Source of the DNA: Haliclystus octoradiatus
Taxonomy: Eukaryota; Cnidaria; Staurozoa; Stauromedusae; Haliclystidae
Reading direction: 5' to 3'
Assembly: GCA_916610825.1 (NCBI GenBank)
Contig: OU744449.1
Span: 5,893,243-5,957,242 of the forward strand
Length of the DNA: 64,000 bases
The translations under genes and the position numbers were made by a program. The notes under the pieces are model-generated. The model did not search any database, was not told the DNA's origin, and saw only the letters and a list, made by a program, of their open reading frames with translations. Position 1 is the first letter of the stretch, and each line of letters begins with the position of its first letter. Shown piece after piece: positions 28,801 to 34,800 of the stretch.

Positions 28801-31800
28801 TACGTAGTTGACAACTATGTCGAGTTAAACAGTATTGACAGTTATACGAAATATATATTATTTGTCAAATGCATATTACGAGTCTATGCATAAAAACATG
28901 TGAGGAACAAAAAAAGTAATATTAGATATGTGCATTCAGGTCTGTTGTAAATTATAAATTATGCATGGCTGTTACTTTCTTCCCCTTTTTACTTTATTGG
29001 GCCGTGGGCATTTCTCACAAGGTGGCACGCCCGTCGACGTATTTTACGAAGTCACCCCCCCCCCTTGCAGCAGTTACTAGAAAAATCATGGACAGTAATT
29101 ATATTGACTTAATGTCTTTCCTATAGGTATATGTAATCTTGGTACCATTGTTAACGGTCGATATGGACGCATCACATCGCCAGGATATCCATCCGATTAT
29201 CCAGTCAAACGATCATGTCAAGTATTAATCAATGCACCATCAGGATATTATATCGAGTTTAATGTACGATCAATCGATATCGAAAATGATGAATCGTGCC
29301 GATATGATCGGTTGGTATTCTATAACGGAGATGATTCAAGATCGCCTAAAATAAAACAGATTTGCGGTTCTTCATTACCTGGATCATTTTCGAGTAATAG
29401 CAATAGAGTTTTGGTACAATTTGTATCTGATAATAGTCGTACCGGGAAAGGATTTGAATTTATCTGGCAAACAAAACCCATTTTGGATTTTACAACTCAA
29501 GCGACAACAGTTGAAGTCACAACTGCACCAACAGTTGCAACAACAACAGCTTTCTACACAGGGCAACGTAAGTCTAGCTTAACTGACATTGGAATAATTC
29601 AGACATTCATGGTAATTTTAGACTTTTAGCAGATTTCAGACTATTTTCCCCCACAAGTGGTAAAAGTCTATTTATTACATTTTCCCATCAAAATCCGTGA
29701 ACATTTATATCTAGATTGCAGACTATTTTCAAGTTTTGAATTCTCACTTCTGATCATTACCAGGGTATCGCTTCTGTGCTCAAATCATACTGGAAAGTTG
29801 TTATATAGAAGGATATCTGGAATAGAAGGAAAATGTACTCAACTGTATGTACTCAAATGTATTGTACAGGTTGAGTAATCAAATGTATTCAAAATGTACT
29901 CTTCTATATATGTTGCTATAGAAGGAAACTGTACTCAACTGCACCTATCTATGCGAATACAATATCTTTCAAGCTGTGACCCAAGTCTTTATTATTACCC
30001 TTATAGGGTCGTAGAGAAAGCTGGATAATTTTCAAGGGGCTCTGTCAATGTAAGAAGCCTGTGAAGTTCTCATTTTTACAGTTTAATTGGGTGTATAAGG
30101 TTAAATTTGTGAGATAATAACCGTAAAAGAAATTTCAGGGACATATTAACAAAAATCATGCGTACTTTCCATTTATGAATGGAAACAGAAGACCACCCTA
30201 ATTGTATCAGCTTTTGCTTTGCCTGTCTGCGTATGTTTTTCAAAGATATCCCACAACCACGGTCGTATAGCTACTTGCTTCTGATCGGGGGTATTTGTCA
30301 ATTTTTCCAGACGAAATGGGGTGATCTATTCATCAGTGTAAATTATATTGTTATGATTATTCAGCTCCTGTGTGTGGTGGCCGTCTTTATGGATCACGTG
30401 GGTCCATCACTCAACCAACCATCGAACAAAGATTACCTCTTAATGTAACATGCGTTTGGATTATTGAAACGGGAACAGAATCAACGTTATCGTTAGATTT
30501 CACCGATCTCCGTTTAGACGATTCCGACTGTGAAACATCTTACATTGTTATTCATGACGGTATGACATCGGATGCACCTGAACTTGGACGGTTTTGTCGT
30601 AACCGCCTACCAACAGTAATAGAAACGTCTGGAAATATGGCTCATGTTGAATATCGTTCTGATATGAGTAGAGATAGAATTTTCTTTCGATTGGATTGGA
30701 ATGAAAAATCAAAAGCATCATCACGTAAGTTAGACAAATTATTATCAAATATATTAACAAAGCTGACTATAGGCCTACTGTTTCAACGAGTTTATATTTT
30801 ACCGTTAGTCTGCATGCGAGCAAGCTAAGAATTCCTTGGAATAGCTCATACCCTCATTCTCTGTATCCTCAACCCTCTAAAATACTAACTCTTATCTTTG
30901 ACAAAGTGAAGTAATTTATCTGGAATTGGTGGTTCTCAGAATCCTCAAAAGTCTCAAAATTCATATTAGAAGACTATATTTTTCGTGACATATGTTTTCA
31001 CACAACTGATATGCATCACCCGCATTGCTGTATAACTTCTTTCATTTTTGGGTTGTCAAAGATATTCTGCTTTAATATATGCACAATGTAACGATCATTC
31101 ATTTTTTATCTTTTTTTGTAAAATTGTCCATTTATTTGGGCTACGTTATGATGTTCGAAATGAGCCGCATAAATCTTATAAATAAACATTATCATCAAAG
31201 CTGCGTGCGTGGAAGTAGCCCATTGCTATCACTGTAATTAAACACTGCATTCTTTTTCAATACGTAATTGAGAAATTTTGGATACAGAAATCGGACCAAG
31301 AGCAAAGTACAGTTGAATCCGGCATGCTAGGGAGACAAACTATTTTACCGGTTTTGGCAGAATCCGTTGTTAGCGGTAAATATTTCGTAAAGTTTGACCG
31401 TAAATTACTCGGCTTTGGATATTTTATCATTTTTGGCTTACACTGTTATTGACAGAATACCGTTAAAGTCGGAACCGTTATTGCCGGATTTTACTGTATC
31501 TTTATCCTGAACAAGACTAGAATAGAAACTCAAAATTTTGAAACTATGAACTTTTTTTTACCTAAAAACACAATTCGAACAGAATAGCATATTAAATTGA
31601 CAATTTTCCTTTCTTTCAGAATTTGCATGTGGTGGAATATCAACCAGTGTTTCTGGTACGATTACATCTCCAGGATTTCCACTTGCATATAATAACAACG
31701 AATATTGTATGTGGGTATTAATGGCAAGATCAAAGAGAAAACTAATCTTAAAAATAGATTTTATGGATCTTGAAGACGGTAATTCATGTCAATCGGATTA

Positions 31801-34800
31801 TCTGATTGTAAGAGATGGCGATTCATCCATAAGTCCACTCCTAACTAAAGTATGTGGTCAACAAAGAGGACTTACATATACATCAACTGGTAATGCAATG
31901 TGGATTGAATTTAAATCCGATTGTAAAACTAAAGGTCGTGGATTTAGAGCAACTTGGGAAACACAAACATTAAGTGGAACACCAGACCGTGCTGTTAGAG
32001 AACTCGATGATTTGATTGACATTGAAAGTACACATATTCCTACAACTTTACCTATAAAAACCATGTCTATTCTCAACGGTGGGAACAGTGAAGGTGGCTT
32101 TATAAGTGGTCTTTCAGGGGTGATTGAATCTCCAAGATTTCCAGCGAATTATCCATCTAAAACAACAATACGTTGGCATTTACAAGGTCCGTTAGACAGT
32201 AAAATTCATTTGAAATTTCATTCATTCAATCTTGAATCCGATCAAGAATGTCGTTATGATTTTGTTAAACTTCAAGATGGCGCATTGAGTGAACCGGTAA
32301 CGGCGCGATATTGTGGACGTACTTTTCCTGCTGAATTTATATCTAGTAGTAATAATATGGTGGTTACATTTGTTTCTGATCGTGATGTTGAAGAAAGTGG
32401 ATTTCAAGCAAGCTGGATGTGGCTAGATAATAATATGGAGAAAGATGTCGCAGTAGCATCTGGAGCTACAGGTAATTTTACTCTTGCTCCTATCCATCTT
32501 GCCTTGAAAATAATTTACGACGGAGGAGGGGAGGGGGGTGCCAATTCAATTTCAGAAATTTGCCCTCCAAAATTTTGTTTTTGCCAAATTGATACCTTGC
32601 ATGAATATTTTTTCAGAGCAAAGTGTACACCCCAAATATTTTTTATCGATTCATATTGAAAATTACAGCTTCATGGGTTTACATCAACCCTTTTTGCTCT
32701 TTGAAAAACGATGCCTAAAGTTATTTGTAAATTCTGAAATAGATACCCCCAAAATGTTCAAAGACCGTGCAAAAGATACCTTCAATAATTGGCACTTCTC
32801 CGTATACCAACCATTTGAAGTTACCCCCGCTCCAGGCCTACAGTCTAGCTCGCATAGTATCCCTTTTTAAATGCCCCACCTTGCTTTGTATCCCTAAAAA
32901 AATTTCATGTTCCTTCAATGCTCAATATCCCACCTTGTTTGTATCAGTAGTTTTCTAATATTTGTTTTACTAATAGAATAACAAGCAATCACAAAAATCA
33001 GCAGGTGTTCTATACAGTGTAGCCTGCAGTAGTTAGATGTATTATTTGTATTATGAAAAGTGATCGCATTAGTCAGGTTTCTCCATATTACAGGTTATTC
33101 GTATTCAACAATACTATCAAGCAATGTGACCAAGGTGTCTACTACTAGAGGTTGTATTTGCTGAATTCAACGTGTTTACAATGTCTCCAAACAGCCATGT
33201 ATGCATGTACTAGAACTGTAACGCTAACAATGTCTCAGTAATGCCACTCAGCCATCTTTAAAACACTAATTTTATTTACTGTTGTTTATTCTTAAAGGTT
33301 GTGGTGGAACTTTAACTGGTGAAAATGGTGTCATAAAATCACCATTGTTTCCCAGTAACTATCCATCCGAACAGGATTGTACATGGATTATACCAGCGAA
33401 GAAAGATGAAACAATTATATTATCGTTTTCTTCATTTGACTTAGAAGCAAGTTTATCATGTTCCTTTGATTATGTAGAGGCAAGTATTTTATTTACATAA
33501 TCTTGTAATTTTACTCCATACTCAATGTGATGTATATATACGGTGTGTACACGCAGATAATAACGATGCAGGCATTCCACACTCGCTAACTTTATTGTCA
33601 TCATTGTGTTTGAAAAGATTTTTGTGCTGCAGGCCTTCTTGGACAGAGTCTGCTACTTCAAGAAAATTTTTCTTGGCCACCCTGAAGCTATCATGAAGGC
33701 CTTCTGTGATGTTGTGATGAAAGCGAGAGAACAAATTTTTGTTGTTGATATAGACTTGGATAACTGTATGCATAAAAGTTAGCTTACTTCAAAAAAAAAC
33801 ATTCGTGTTGATAGCTGGTATACATTTTTGACATGTATAGGGGCATTATAAGAGGTAGAGCTTACATTTCACATTGCTTGAAAATTAGCCTCTTGAACAT
33901 TTTATCAGAACTCTAAATACATGTGCGAACCGGAATGTATGCCCCAACCCCGTTTATCTAACAAATAATGCAAGTAGAAGCAGTCATATTGTAAGATTTC
34001 TCTCATATAACCCATTTGAAAACTCAGAACAGATCCCTCGGAATGTTTTTAATCGGATACTCCTTAAAATTTGCACGTTGCTACTTACAATTACTACAGC
34101 TACGTCTGGGAGTCTCTCAGGCTAAGCTTACATCAAACTTTGTTACCATTCTAGGTTAGGGATGGAACATCAAAGACTGGTCCTGTTGTTGGTAAATTCT
34201 GTGGTCCTTATTTACCGTCCAATGTGGTATTACGCAAAGAGGGTGCTAGAATCACTTTCAAGAGTGATTCAGTTACATCAAGGAAAGGATTTACGATTTA
34301 TTGGCAAATTAATAAAATAAATAACCAAAGAAAGAAAAGAGGACACTCTAATAATAGTAAGAGAATTTTATCCGGTTATTATTATTGTATGAATTACTCT
34401 ATTAGTGTTTAATTTAATTTAAACGATCTCAAGATCTCGTCAAGACCATTAGACATGCTTTCTAAAAGCCCGGCCAAATAACTTTTTATTTCACCAACAT
34501 TGGTAAGATTTTGCCAAATCCTAGCAGTTGTTGAATGAGCTTCACTACCTATATGTGTCCTCCTCTGCCTTATTCACTATGGCGTGTAGCTTATCAGAGG
34601 TGTACGGTGTCAGAATTTTCAGACTCTGAATCCGAAAAAGTCGTAAGTCTTGCTTCGAAAATTTGAGAGAAGTAGACTCCGGGTCAAAATGTTTGAAACA
34701 AACTCATGGAAAAAGTCTAAACATTCTTCCGACAGTTCCGACGGTCCTGCTTGTTTGACATTTCATTATCGCACAGCTCTATCTGAAATGTGGATACTCC

